Assembly (NCBI GenBank): GCA_000320545.1
Contig: ADNK01000140.1
Span: forward strand, 32,501-96,500
Origin: Bigelowiella natans CCMP2755
Lineage: Eukaryota > Cercozoa > Chlorarachniophyceae
DNA: 64,000 nucleotides
Direction: 5' to 3'
Shown here piece by piece: positions 37,508 to 47,476 of this stretch (position 1 is the first letter of the stretch; each line of letters begins with the position of its first letter). The position numbers and the translations under genes are program-made. Below the pieces are notes generated by a model, which was not told the DNA's origin, ran no database searches, and saw only the letters and a program-made list of their open reading frames with translations.

Positions 37508-37520
37508 CCTCCCCCAAGTC
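37508..37520 (-). other. Polypurine tract of the retrotransposon
   Basis: In element sense the sequence just before the 3' LTR is ttgggggagg. It directly abuts the LTR start TGTAGCG, the expected place of the plus-strand primer. Confidence 0.8.
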
Positions 37521-37558
37521 ACGTTGCTCCTTCCTTCCTTCCTTATTCCCTTAGACCT

Positions 37559-40500
37559 TCATCGCTTTCGGAACTTCACCAACCACCAGGTAATAGATTC
37601 CTCTCTAACCTTATCTCCTTTGTCGCTTACCCAGAACTCACCTTCGTCCTTAGGTTCGTGTCCATACCAGCCCTCTGCATCAAGGTCCCCCAGGACCTTA
37701 TACCAGTGCTCAAAGGGTAAGTCGGGAACAGCTAGGTAGAGTAGCTGATATTTTCCGTCCTTTATTTTCATAGCTACCCTCTCCATATTTCGTAATCCAG
37801 GGTAGCCTAGATAGACAATCTTCATGCGCCAATCGTCGTTCACCCTGACCTTATTGTTTCCATATTCCACATCGAACTTAGGTCGGGGTCCTAAACAAGG
37901 CATTGCTCGCTCCCACACAGTAGGGTTTACTTTAACATCCTCTAGGAGCTTCTCACCGATATCATAATTCTTTAGGTGACTGATGTGGCGCAAGGTGACC
38001 CTGTTCCCATCATAGATGTAGTACTGCTTCCTCCCCTTCCTCTCGGTAACCTTTGCAACGCCACCCCAGAAGGGGTCTTGTTTATTTCTCGATCTCAGAT
38101 TTACCTTGGCCCTAACATACTGTCCTTCCTTTAGAACTCGGCCATCGTACGGGACCTTCTCGTCTTCGCTCTCGGTATCGTCGTCGTTGTCGTCGCCTTC
38201 TTCCCTCTCCTTATCCTTGATACCTCCCCCAGACGTGAAGGTGTCGTTTACTAACCCTTGTATCTTGTCTGGTGTGGTGCTATTTATCCTGCTTAGGTTG
38301 GCCAAGGTGCGGTGGAGTCGCTCTACCTTGGAGTTGGACTGGGCATAGTATACAGGTGAGGCATCAATATTAGGGTGTGGTAGCTGTAGAAGAGAGGTCT
38401 CATTATCCACATGTAACTTCTTTGGTATCTTGTTTATGCTAACTTCATCAGGGATAGCCTGGAGCTCAGACTCCCAGGTACGGTAGCAGTTAGTAAGCCT
38501 CTGCTTATATAAGCCTTTGTTCTTCTTAGCAACGTTGACCTTGATAATCTTTTTAACCCAGCACTTTCCAGTGGCCACATCAACGAAGGTAAGGTAGTGA
38601 TAGCCATCGTACTTATAAACATCAATTTGCACGATATCTAAGAAGTTCCTTGCTTTGATTTTCTTAGATGCACGGCTCTTGCTGGACTCCTTGGTGGCGA
38701 CGCCTGCCGCCTTCAAGCTGGAGCACCTGCAGCCACGCAGGTATGTCCTTATCTCTTTTAGCTTGTAGGGCCAGTAGTAATGGTAGAGTAGAGCAGTGAT
38801 ATGGTTTTCTCCTACGTGTGCAGGTCCATGGGCGGTAAAGAGAAGGGCTCCCCTGGTCCGCCGTGGCACGTAGGTACGCCTAACATTATTAGTGTATACA
38901 TATATCCTATCACTAAGTACCTCATGCTTGTGTTTGTATTTATCCAGGTGTTCTTGAAGGTGCTGGAGCTCCTCTGGCTCAGGCAGGAAGTCGCCGTCCT
39001 CGAAGGTAATCGCGTTAACCATAGGGGTGACCTGGGTAGGGACTTTCTTTTCGAACAGCCTGCTGAAATAGTCAGCAAGCTGCTTGTCTCCTGGTGCGTA
39101 GACCACTGTCCTCTTGTCCCTAAACTCTTCCGTGTCCGCCCTCATAGCTGCATACTCATCGTTAGGCGCTTCGAGCTTGCGGTCGATGCCTAGGAGGGGC
39201 TTGTGGTCAGTCATTAAGGTGAAGCTGGGCACCGACAGCAGGTAGTATCTTAGTTTCCTCTGCGCCTCAGTCATGGCTTTATACTCTCCTTTTGTAGGGC
39301 TGTACTTGGCCTCAGCTGCTGTGCAGGCCCTGCCCCACACCCGTATGATCTGCTGGTCTTGGGTAAGTACAGCAGCCATACCTAGCTTAGACCAGTCTGT
39401 CCATAGGGTAGCTGGTCTAGTAGTGTCTAGCTTAGCATTCAATAGGGTGTTGCTGCATAACTTTATTAGGTTATCGAAGTGGGCATCAAGGCCAGCCTTG
39501 GCCCACACCTTAGCGAAGCTGAGGCCTACAGAGTTCTCCTTCCGGTAAGCAGTAGTAAAAGCAGCTGCAGTCCTAGCGTAGGTAGGGGAGAACCTACGTA
39601 GTATCCAAGCTGCAGTCTGCAAGAATGACTTTAACTCCTTTGCATTCTTAGGTTTAGGGGCTTGCTGTAGTGCTGCTACTTTCTCGGGGTTTGGGGTGAT
39701 GCGGCCTTGCTCCAGGTAATATCCACACCACTTGATTCTTGTAGCTAGGAATGTACACTTCTGCAGTCTAATAGTAAAACCGAAGTGTGCAAACCTAATA
39801 AATATATTTTCCAGGAGGAAGATCTGAGCGACGACTGTGTTGGTACATATTATGTCATCATCCACATACACAAACACAAACACCCACAACACAGACGCCA
39901 TCCCATCATGTGTGTATGCCCTGTAGTTCTGACTACTGAACGCATCCCCTGATATGCTTAGGCCGTAAGGGAATACGACGAAGTGCCACTTCCTGTGCCT
40001 GCTGGAGAACGCGGTAATGGGGCGGGAGGTTTTGTGGATGGGTGTCTGCATGTATGATTCATTTTTATCTAGGGAAGAGTAGTATTTGTATCCTATGACG
40101 TGTTCAATAACGTCATCTATCCTTGGTGTAGGTGTCTGGATCCTCTTTATTACTCGGTTGTGGCGGATGAAGTTGTGCGCCAGGCGGAAGAAAGGGTAAG
40201 TAGGTTTCTTAGCTAGCACATGTCTCACGTTCCATGGTGAGTTGCTTGGCTCTATCTTCCCTTCCTTTGCCCATTCATTGATCTGCCACTCTATCTTTTC
40301 CCAGTCCGCTTCCGGTCGCCTATGTTCTGGGTCATTGATGATGCACTCTTCGTATCCCTTCTTTAGCTCGATCTTTACTGGGGTAAGCTTGCTGGAGGGC
40401 TTCGTCGTCGGCTTGGTGATGTCAGAGTACTTCTCGTTTAATATTTTATTAATGTACTTTTTGCCTTTGTCGATATCCCAATCATCAGCTGGGGGGGTCT

Positions 40501-42532
40501 TGTCCAGTAGCTCCGTTATCTGTCGGATGGTCTTGCCGGGGTTCTTCTTCCGTAGCTCGGTAGGTGTAGGTAGCTTGTTGTCCGCTAGGTCCATAAACTC
40601 TAACGCATTAACGCTTGACTCAGAGGTCCACTCGTCAAGCCGTATCATGTTCTGGCTGATGGTCCTGCCTGACTTCTTTGGCAACTTAGCAAAGTATATC
40701 TTGTGATTGTAGAATGATATGATCCCCCCTAATTTTTCTAGGGCATCCTGTCCGAGGAGTAGTTCCATGGATAAAGTCATGGCTACTCGGGTCTTGATTT
40801 GGGTCTCCGCGTCGCTGCCAGGTATCTGTAGCTTTAGCATTAGCTCACCGACGGTCTTCATGGAAGAGCTTCCGTCTGCTTGAGCATATTTACGTTCTTT
40901 CTTAGTCACTTGATCCAATAGTCCTAACCTTCTTACTGTGCTTAGGCTTATGAAGGACTTCGGCATGCTGCCACTATCCCAAAGGGCAGGTAGTTTCTTG
41001 TAGTCTCCGTAGCTGTCTTTAACTTTAACCTTGGTCATAGCAACTTTGATAGTCCTGTTAGCGTCTTCGTCATTAATGTTGCATACTCCTAAGTTCTTTA
41101 TGTCGTCTAGGGTCATGGGCTTGTCTTGGTCCTGCGTTGCTGGTACTGCTGTCTTCGTCGGCGCCTGCTTAAGGTGATCTAATATTCCGTTTATCTGCTG
41201 CTGTATAGCATTGATACTGTTCTGCTTTTTGTTCTTATATTTATTGTTCTTCCCGTTGTTGCTGCCTTGCCATTTGCTGTTGTTATATCCTTGTCCTCTG
41301 CCTTTCTTTCTCTTTAACTTCTCGTAGTGTTCGTTGAGCTGCCTGATCGTCATCCTGGGTCGTCCTTCTTTCCTGTCTCTGCAGTCTTTAGCGGTGTGTT
41401 TCCCTTTACGTGAGCAGTATCCGCAACGTCGGTTACCTTCCCTGTCCTTGTACCAGTCTCGCTGCGGCTTAATAGCGTTAATGTTTCCTATGCCAGGTAC
41501 CTTAGGGCTGGTAAACTTGCGGTCCTGCTCCTGCTCGCGTAGGGATATAGCCTGCACTGCTGCCTCCATCGTGGTGTAGCCTTTCTCCGTAACGTAAGTG
41601 GATTCCTTTATCTTTAACTTGAACTCTTCAAACCTTGCCTGATCATCACCTGTGTTGTAATTAAAATCATGTAGTTCGTCGATCATATCCTGGAAGCGCG
41701 TGGCAAAGTCTCTAACAGGTTCTCTCTCATGCTGCATCATTGCTCTGTATTTTCTAATAGCCTGGGGTAGGGAGTTAGCATCCTGTTCATTTACAAAAGC
41801 CTTCATTATCGCCTCAACGTCTCGTAGCCCACTAACTGTAGTGTGTATTTTCTCTAGCTGCCTGATCCGGGTCCTGCCTGTCTCGTAAAGGTCCATGGCT
41901 TGCTTTATTATAGCTAGCCATTTGAGCTTGTCGTTTTCGGTGGGGTTAGGGGTAAAGTCGCAGAGTATACTCCTAGCGTTCTTCCACCACCTCCTTGCCT
42001 CACCTCTTTTCCCGTTGTATTTCGTTATCATAACCGGTGCTGTTTTAACAGACATGAACTGGGTGTTCCGCTGTACCGGCTGCTGCTGCTTGACGGTGCT
42101 CTGGGTCGTCCCCCGCGAGGCGCCCAGACCCCCGTCGTTCCTAAACAAAGCTGCCCACTCTGGAGGTAAGTCTGCTTCGTAATCCATGATGTCCTGCATG
42201 ATAGCTGCCCAAACATCATGTGTCTGATACTTGTATTCTATCGATACTTTCAGTTTGGCGTAGTTGCTCGCCCTGGGTCGCAAGGCTCGTAATGCCATTA
42301 CGACCTTCTTGCTTTCGGCGGCCACGTCCTCGTCGTCCGCCTCGTAGAAGTTCTCCAGTGCCTCTGCTGCTGCATCTGCTTTCTTAATCCCGGGTGCTGG
42401 TCCCGGCGGTGCCTGTGGAGGTGTTCCTCCTCCTTCCTTAGCGTCCGTATCGCCCTTCCTTTCCTGTTTCTGCTCGTGCCCTTGCACGGCCTGCGAGCCA
42501 AAGTCCTGCTGTTCTTCTAGCTGCTGTGACAT
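37559..42532 (-). CDS. Gag-Pol polyprotein of the LTR retrotransposon
   Basis: A single frame of 1657 residues starting at the ATG at 42532. Gag occupies about 1-400, with a WWKNAR segment near 182 and a zinc knuckle at Cys370-Cys384 spaced C-x2-C-x5-H-x4-C, one residue longer than the usual x4. A candidate aspartic protease motif (LWDSGS, 519-522) follows. Reverse transcriptase spans about 740-960 with FVYVDDD at 887-893. RNase H starts near LWTDWS (Asp1046). Integrase has an HHCC-like zinc region (AHVGENH..., CRC at 1268-1270) and Asp1304, Asp1376 and Glu1404 as the DDE triad. About 230 residues follow the integrase core; part (KVTERKGRKQYYIYDGN) resembles a DNA-binding C-terminal fold and the last about 150 match nothing I know. 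Gag and Pol share one frame, so their ratio must be set by something other than frameshifting. Confidence 0.97.
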   Translation of the reverse strand: MSQQLEEQQDFGSQAVQGHEQKQERKGDTDAKEGGGTPPQAPPGPAPGIKKADAAAEALENFYEADDEDVAAESKKVVMALRALRPRASNYAKLKVSIEYKYQTHDVWAAIMQDIMDYEADLPPEWAALFRNDGGLGASRGTTQSTVKQQQPVQRNTQFMSVKTAPVMITKYNGKRGEARRWWKNARSILCDFTPNPTENDKLKWLAIIKQAMDLYETGRTRIRQLEKIHTTVSGLRDVEAIMKAFVNEQDANSLPQAIRKYRAMMQHEREPVRDFATRFQDMIDELHDFNYNTGDDQARFEEFKLKIKESTYVTEKGYTTMEAAVQAISLREQEQDRKFTSPKVPGIGNINAIKPQRDWYKDREGNRRCGYCSRKGKHTAKDCRDRKEGRPRMTIRQLNEHYEKLKRKKGRGQGYNNSKWQGSNNGKNNKYKNKKQNSINAIQQQINGILDHLKQAPTKTAVPATQDQDKPMTLDDIKNLGVCNINDEDANRTIKVAMTKVKVKDSYGDYKKLPALWDSGSMPKSFISLSTVRRLGLLDQVTKKERKYAQADGSSSMKTVGELMLKLQIPGSDAETQIKTRVAMTLSMELLLGQDALEKLGGIISFYNHKIYFAKLPKKSGRTISQNMIRLDEWTSESSVNALEFMDLADNKLPTPTELRKKNPGKTIRQITELLDKTPPADDWDIDKGKKYINKILNEKYSDITKPTTKPSSKLTPVKIELKKGYEECIINDPEHRRPEADWEKIEWQINEWAKEGKIEPSNSPWNVRHVLAKKPTYPFFRLAHNFIRHNRVIKRIQTPTPRIDDVIEHVIGYKYYSSLDKNESYMQTPIHKTSRPITAFSSRHRKWHFVVFPYGLSISGDAFSSQNYRAYTHDGMASVLWVFVFVYVDDDIICTNTVVAQIFLLENIFIRFAHFGFTIRLQKCTFLATRIKWCGYYLEQGRITPNPEKVAALQQAPKPKNAKELKSFLQTAAWILRRFSPTYARTAAAFTTAYRKENSVGLSFAKVWAKAGLDAHFDNLIKLCSNTLLNAKLDTTRPATLWTDWSKLGMAAVLTQDQQIIRVWGRACTAAEAKYSPTKGEYKAMTEAQRKLRYYLLSVPSFTLMTDHKPLLGIDRKLEAPNDEYAAMRADTEEFRDKRTVVYAPGDKQLADYFSRLFEKKVPTQVTPMVNAITFEDGDFLPEPEELQHLQEHLDKYKHKHEVLSDRIYVYTNNVRRTYVPRRTRGALLFTAHGPAHVGENHITALLYHYYWPYKLKEIRTYLRGCRCSSLKAAGVATKESSKSRASKKIKARNFLDIVQIDVYKYDGYHYLTFVDVATGKCWVKKIIKVNVAKKNKGLYKQRLTNCYRTWESELQAIPDEVSINKIPKKLHVDNETSLLQLPHPNIDASPVYYAQSNSKVERLHRTLANLSRINSTTPDKIQGLVNDTFTSGGGIKDKEREEGDDNDDDTESEDEKVPYDGRVLKEGQYVRAKVNLRSRNKQDPFWGGVAKVTERKGRKQYYIYDGNRVTLRHISHLKNYDIGEKLLEDVKVNPTVWERAMPCLGPRPKFDVEYGNNKVRVNDDWRMKIVYLGYPGLRNMERVAMKIKDGKYQLLYLAVPDLPFEHWYKVLGDLDAEGWYGHEPKDEGEFWVSDKGDKVREESITWWLVKFRKR

Positions 42533-42547
42533 TGTTAGTCAAATCGT

Positions 42548-42566
42548 TTCCCGTGTGTGGAAGCCA
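42548..42566 (-). other. Primer-binding-site candidate of the retrotransposon
   Basis: In element sense, five bases after the 5' LTR comes tggcttccacacacggg. Starting with TGG it could pair with the CCA end of a host tRNA. The tRNA species was not identified. Confidence 0.55.
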
Positions 42567-42571
42567 AAGGT

Positions 42572-42897
42572 TGTTGCGCGTAAGGTGTTCACAGGCCGAG
42601 GCGCTACGTGCACAAGTAGGCAGGGGGGGGGAAAGGCACGTTTGCTTCCTTTTGAAGAGTTGTGTTTATTTTTATTAAAGATTATATTTTTATTAAATCG
42701 TGCACTGCGTAATCATTCGCGAAGCTTTCGCGAATGCCGCCGCACGTGGGGCAGCACACTTCCGGTGTGCTGCCATGAGTCCCGCCGGAACCCACGTGCC
42801 TATGCTGTATTAATATCTACGTTATCTATATTCTATATCCGCGACAACCCCTTTGTTGTCGCACGTGACTTGTGCCCGCGTAGTGGTACGCGCTACA
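42572..42897 (-). repeat. 5' LTR of the retrotransposon
   Basis: 326 bp bounded by TG...CA. I saw no difference from the left copy at 37182-37507, including the poly-G run. Confidence 0.96.
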
Positions 42898-43939
42898 CAC
42901 ATTCGTTCAGTTGGATGAGTCAGCGTGTCTCGTGATCCTTTCAACTGCTGCGATGAAAACGCTTCTTTCCTTCTTTCTTTCTTTCTTGTCATTGCCACCG
43001 GGCCGGCGATTTGTTGTTTGCAATGACGCAACAATTCACTCGTTCACTCGTGTTTCGATGCGTGCGTGTCGCACGTGAAGTGCACACGCGCACAGCCGAA
43101 GGTGCAGCACTGGCTGGCTTGCAAGCTGGACCAGTGGAGCACAACAGTCACGAAGTGAAAGATGACGGTCCGTGGTTTGCAGCACAGCACGCATCGATCG
43201 CACGCCTGTGCGCGTGGCCAAACTGGCAAAGTCCAGCTGTCCATCATTGTGGTCGTCCAACACAACAGCGAGCCCACCTGCACCACTGCTGCTCTCTAGC
43301 TCTTTGTGTCATGCGACGTCACATGCCTGACAAGTCATTGGCCGTTCGTGCGATCGCACACAATCGGCGCTGCGAGTGGTGAGCTTTCAATGATGACGCT
43401 CACATTCGTGATCACTCGATCAGCTCAGCAATGCTGGAATGTGGAGCAGGCACGTGGGTTGCAAAGTTTCGTTGTGAGTTTGTTTCAGACCAGTGACAGC
43501 TGCACTGAAATGAAAATCAGCAGCTTTGTGTGCAGATCCGCACAAGCGAATGTCGCCGGCCGCCAAGCTAGCCAATGGGCATGGAACACGACGCACCGAC
43601 GTACGTGCGGCCAACTTGTTACACCCTGATGCAACACATGCTAGCATGCCTGCAATGAACGAGCGCTCGAAACGCTGCACCGACGTTGTGTTGACCACTC
43701 TTCCGAAAACATCAGCTTGCACATCATAGCACAGCTAGACAGAGGTTTTGGATCATGACAATTGTTGTCACGCGTTTGATGTTGTCTATAGTTGTCATAT
43801 GAATGAGCGAGTGCTACTAACATGTTTCCATCCTTTGACTTTGATGGTCAGTGCACTTCGTGAGTCGAGGACTTCCATCCGTGTTCGATCTATCCCTCCC
43901 TGACTTCAATTTGCATCTCATCTTCCAATGACATTGTTC
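42898..43939. other. TGCA-rich intergenic block right of the retrotransposon
   Basis: From the target duplication to about 43860 the sequence is rich in TGCA, CACGTG, GCTAG and related words, like the other gene-end blocks. Overlapping frames on both strands are not supported as genes. Confidence 0.55.
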
Positions 43940-44339
43940 TCAAGATCGCCCACATCTTTCATCTTTTTCTTTCAGTTTACGATCCGATTCTCTTGCAAAT
44001 TTTTTAGCAGCACTTTCTTGATTTAAAGCAATTGCCGCTCTAGGAACAAAAATCGAATAAATGAAAATGAGGAACATCCGAAATGACAGATGTTAGTGCA
44101 AACGAACCCTAATCCAATGAGCGGGCCGAACCAAAGCGGCGGGACCTCATAGCGTAGCGTAGACCTGCCCGACAAGAATTATTAGCTTATCTACGCATTC
44201 ATTGGCCTGTATATCTAGTTTCCTACCCATGGAACTTCGCAATAGTTCTGAACATTCTATGTGGAAGTGTCCCCCATGCGAATAGGGCAGTTCCCAGAAG
44301 CGCCACTTTCCAAGGAGCTGGGCGTTCTTGAAACCACAT
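43940..44339 (-). CDS. Small membrane protein, function unknown
   Basis: Three exons join in phase into 89 residues: 44227-44339, 44108-44164, 43940-44039. The N-terminus (MWFQERPAPWKVALLGTALF) leads into one hydrophobic span, VPPLWFGPLIGLGAAIAL makes a second, and the tail is highly charged (KKFARESDRKLKEKDERC). Size and layout recall small subunits of organellar inner-membrane complexes, but I recognise no family. A longer frame on the same strand (to 44515) is in a different register and lacks splice support. The start is shared with a short divergent interval to the next gene. Confidence 0.55.
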
Positions 44340-44661
44340 GAAGTAGAGATCCGGCCGGGCAGATTAGAGTGTAAGTGCTCCGTTCTCTGTTGTGGAGGAC
44401 ACGTTATCGTTGCTTCGTTCTGTTCAATACGAGTAGTTCCTTCGGAAAGCTGAGATCTCAATGATTTAATACTTCCGGAAAACACGAGACAATGCCAGTT
44501 TTGCATTACCCACATATGTTTATTCCTAACGACAACATGTCAGAGATTATATTGAAATTAATGAATTGCGTTCATGGCACTTCTGAATATCGGAAGAATT
44601 TCGATTATGTCTGAAAGCTCGCGAAAAGGAAAAGGATCGATCGTTCGCTGTGTGTGGCCGA
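44340..44661. promoter_or_regulatory. Short divergent promoter interval
   Basis: About 320 bases lie between two divergent starts (44339 minus, 44662 plus). No TGCA/CTAG-rich DNA and no repeat is seen. Confidence 0.4.
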
Positions 44662-46987
44662 ATGAGTTCTTCTTCTAATTCCGGGATCCTCACCTTCCGA
44701 ATTCGTGGTTTTAGCCAGAACCTCACAGGAATCCCTGAAGATTGTTCGAAAGCACATTTTCTTAAAGAAGTTCGAACTTTATTGGGGGACTCGTCGAACG
44801 TCATTGTAAGACCTCTTCGACCGTCCAACGATTGTTCTTATTGCGTTCATCTTTAGGAAGTGAAGTTTGGGTTCCCGCCAAAGAGCCTCTCGACCGTTCT
44901 TCCAAATGATTCTGACACGGTTTGAAACAATATTAATCTTTTTTCGTTAGCTCATTTGATCCCCTCTTTTCAGATTAAGAACGTGCTCCGTGACAAGGTG
45001 CTTTTCAATCTCTTGCGACAGCAATCGGTGCCTTTCCCCTTGATTACCTCTTCCTGAATTTCTAGGAGACTTTAATAGTGGTGAAGAATGGGCAGTCATT
45101 CCAAACAACTACACCGGTGCGCAAGAGGAAGGCGTCTGCGAATAAGACAAGACAGACTCCCTCCTCTTCGAAGAAAAAGACAAGACAAACTCCTCCCTCT
45201 TCTTCTTCTTCAAAAAAAAAGACAAGAACGGCACGTAGAAAAAATATCTTCACTGCCGAAAGCCAGAATGCATTGGACAAGTCGTCTAGAAGCACTAATC
45301 CAATAACGAATTTTTCCCACAGGCTACTCAATATCTTTCTTCTGAACGCCTGCTCCCCATTTAGATGCCTTGGTGATTTTGGAGAAGGGCTGGCACGTGC
45401 TGCGGACGGGGATCCAGCCTCAAGATACCTTTCTGCGGCTTTGAGCGAAGGGTGCTATTCGTATCTTATGGAGGAAACCTACAATTGTGGCTTACATTTT
45501 GATTTTCTAACGAAATGGAATGTTTCTGCAGGCTCAAAGGAGCACAAGCTATAAGTAAGGGAAATGCCCGTCTCCACTCTGCGTTAGCACATTCTTACTC
45601 ATTTGAGGTTCCACTGTAACTTCTTACTTCAAAATCGATGGGAATACTGACAGATTTTTACTGACTCAGGATGCTAATATTTACCGATTAAGCGAAGGCT
45701 CGCCACACAGGATGAGTAATTACGCCATACTCGTTCTCTCCCTCTCTCTCTTTAACGTTATATTCCTCTCCCTCTCTACTAACTCTCGAATGTGTTTTGT
45801 ATGAATACAAAGCCGTAACATTCCATGATATATCCAAGAAGAAATACAAGGTGGTAGTTCATTTAGAGAGAAATAACCCCAAATTAAACGACAATTTGAT
45901 ATGTACAATAAGGAGGAGATTGATATAATCCCTAAGCCCCTTCTGAAGGCAATATTGCTTCAGGTAATAGCGAGCTAATATAGAGATGATTTGTAGTCTT
46001 CATTAGAACACCTTCCATGGTTTCGTTCAATTCATTGAGGATGATTCGATAAGTCGTAAATTGACCTTTTTCATCATCAAGGTGGTGGTAAATGGGGGAG
46101 AGGATCTCCTGAGGCCTTATCACATGGCTCGTTGCTCCCCTAGGTAAGCATTAGTATCCAGATTAGGATTGATTACAGGAACCAGTGAAATATTTTCACA
46201 AAATATTGCAACAATAGAGTATTCTGGTCGCTCGTAAGGGCTTATGGATCGGATGTTGAGGTAGTATCGGATTGGGTAATAATTGACGTTCAAAGCAGAA
46301 AACACTTGTCATCCATCACTATTAGGCGGTGTTGAGAACTATTCTCCCAAATATTGATTGGAAAAAATTCAAGGGGCGCAAGAGGATTAAATCGAAAAAA
46401 GCCTTGGAGAATGAACGACAGGTGTGCAAAAAGTCATTTCAAATACTCTAAGCGACAAAGGATTATTTTATTTCTGCAATCCATCCCTGTTGTCAAGATA
46501 TAAATAAATATTAATTAAGTTGTCCTGATTCCATAGAGAGTTCCCTTATTTTTTTATCCAATTATTATTTTGAAAGAAATTACTGGAGGGAAAAGCAAAA
46601 AAGCAAGAAGAGCAAGCAATAAAAGCTTCAATACTTCAGGAGCAGTCGATAGTAGAAAAGAAATCCCTGAAGACTAATTCAAACCCTCATTCTAAACCGC
46701 AAGTGGACAAAAATGTAGGAAGTTCCGTTTCTGAGGCTAAGAAAAATCAGGTAGTGAATGTTGTCTGTATCGATACTATCTTTTCACATAATGAGGGAAC
46801 AAATGTATGGTTTCAGGAATTCAATAAGACCGAAGATATACCAAAGTCTTTTGCCAATTCAAACAATCAATCAAATAGCAGTGAAACATCTAGTACTTTA
46901 AAGAAGGTGCGTATACGATTCCGTCCGAAAGGTGCGTCATCTGCGAATATTCGAAGGTTTCCGGGAGCGAAGAGGAAGAAATCATGA
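44662..46987 (+). CDS. UBX-like domain protein with ubiquitin-interacting motif
   Basis: Fourteen exons... 44662-44805, 44857-44919, 44974-44997, 45066-45280, 45365-45460, 45532-45607, 45670-45715, 45813-45850, 45913-45963, 46082-46143, 46218-46260, 46326-46421, 46577-46750 and 46817-46987 join in phase into 432 residues. The first 80 residues (LTFRIRGFSQNL, FGFPPKSLS, DTIKNVLRDKETLIVV) resemble the ubiquitin-like fold at the N-terminus of OTU1/YOD1. A basic linker with KKKTRQTP-like repeats follows. A middle domain reads LGDFGEGLARAADGD, EEIDIIPKPLLKAIL, RVFWSLVRAYGSD and LPNIDWKKFKGRKR; no OTU Cys/His triad is visible. EEQAIKASILQE (about 329-340) fits a ubiquitin-interacting motif. The end is Lys/Arg-rich (RFRPKG, GAKRKKS), possibly a nuclear signal. 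A role in ubiquitin or p97 biology is inferred. The last intron (66 bases) is also open in frame and may be retained. Confidence 0.78.
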
Positions 46988-47476
46988 CACGGATAGAATT
47001 GATGTCTGAGGGTGCAAAACCCGTTGCCTTGATGATGCCTGCTGGGGTCGAAGATGGATTGCACTCACAGAGATCTTAATTGCAAAGTTCTAGATTTGTT
47101 TGGTTTTGTGCATGTTTGTCTAGAATTTAAATCATCACACGTGTACGTAGCATCACAAGGTACGGGATGCGCCTGGGCTTCTGTGTGTAGGCATCACGCA
47201 TGCTATCGTCGTCTAGACATCATCGGAGCCAGCCGTCTGCATGTACATCGCGCATCATGTCATGCAAAACCCTACATGCTAGCTAGCATGTGCCCTCGGC
47301 ATAGCTAGATGGAGCTTTAAACGGCACCAATGAGTGGACAATATTCAGGCGCGGCTGCACGCTGATTCGAACGCAATGATGAAATTTTATAGAATTTTGC
47401 TTGATTATTTCTCGATTCATACTTGGAGGACTACAATGACATAGGTTAAATGGTTCATATTCGCATCGCATGTACG
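46988..47476. other. Convergent intergenic interval with a short TGCA/CTAG-rich block
   Basis: About 47090-47330 has the TGCA/CTAG character (tgctagctagcatgtg near 47277). The remainder is unremarkable. Confidence 0.5.

Larger units (their letters stand above)
37182..42897 (-). mobile_element. Complete Ty3/gypsy-like LTR retrotransposon, 5716 bp
   Basis: The element has two LTRs of 326 bp that look identical, one gag-pol reading frame on the minus strand, a primer-binding-site candidate and a polypurine tract. A 4-bp target duplication (CACA at 37178-37181 and 42898-42901) flanks it. Integrase lies after RNase H, the Ty3/gypsy order. Identical LTRs and an unbroken frame point to a very recent insertion. 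It sits between the stress gene start and the small membrane protein stop, inside TGCA-rich DNA, and breaks no gene that I can see. Confidence 0.96.

Noticed and set aside
37559-42532. Endogenous virus
   Set aside because: There is no envelope-like frame; domain order, target duplication and LTRs fit an LTR retrotransposon.
44147-44515. 122-codon single frame on the minus strand
   Set aside because: A different register with splice sites yields a coherent 89-residue membrane protein ending at 43940; the long frame has no such support.
45932-46305. Two open frames on the minus strand that look protein-like
   Set aside because: The plus strand gives a complete phase-consistent exon chain through the same DNA (46082-46143, 46218-46260); the minus frames are antisense to it.
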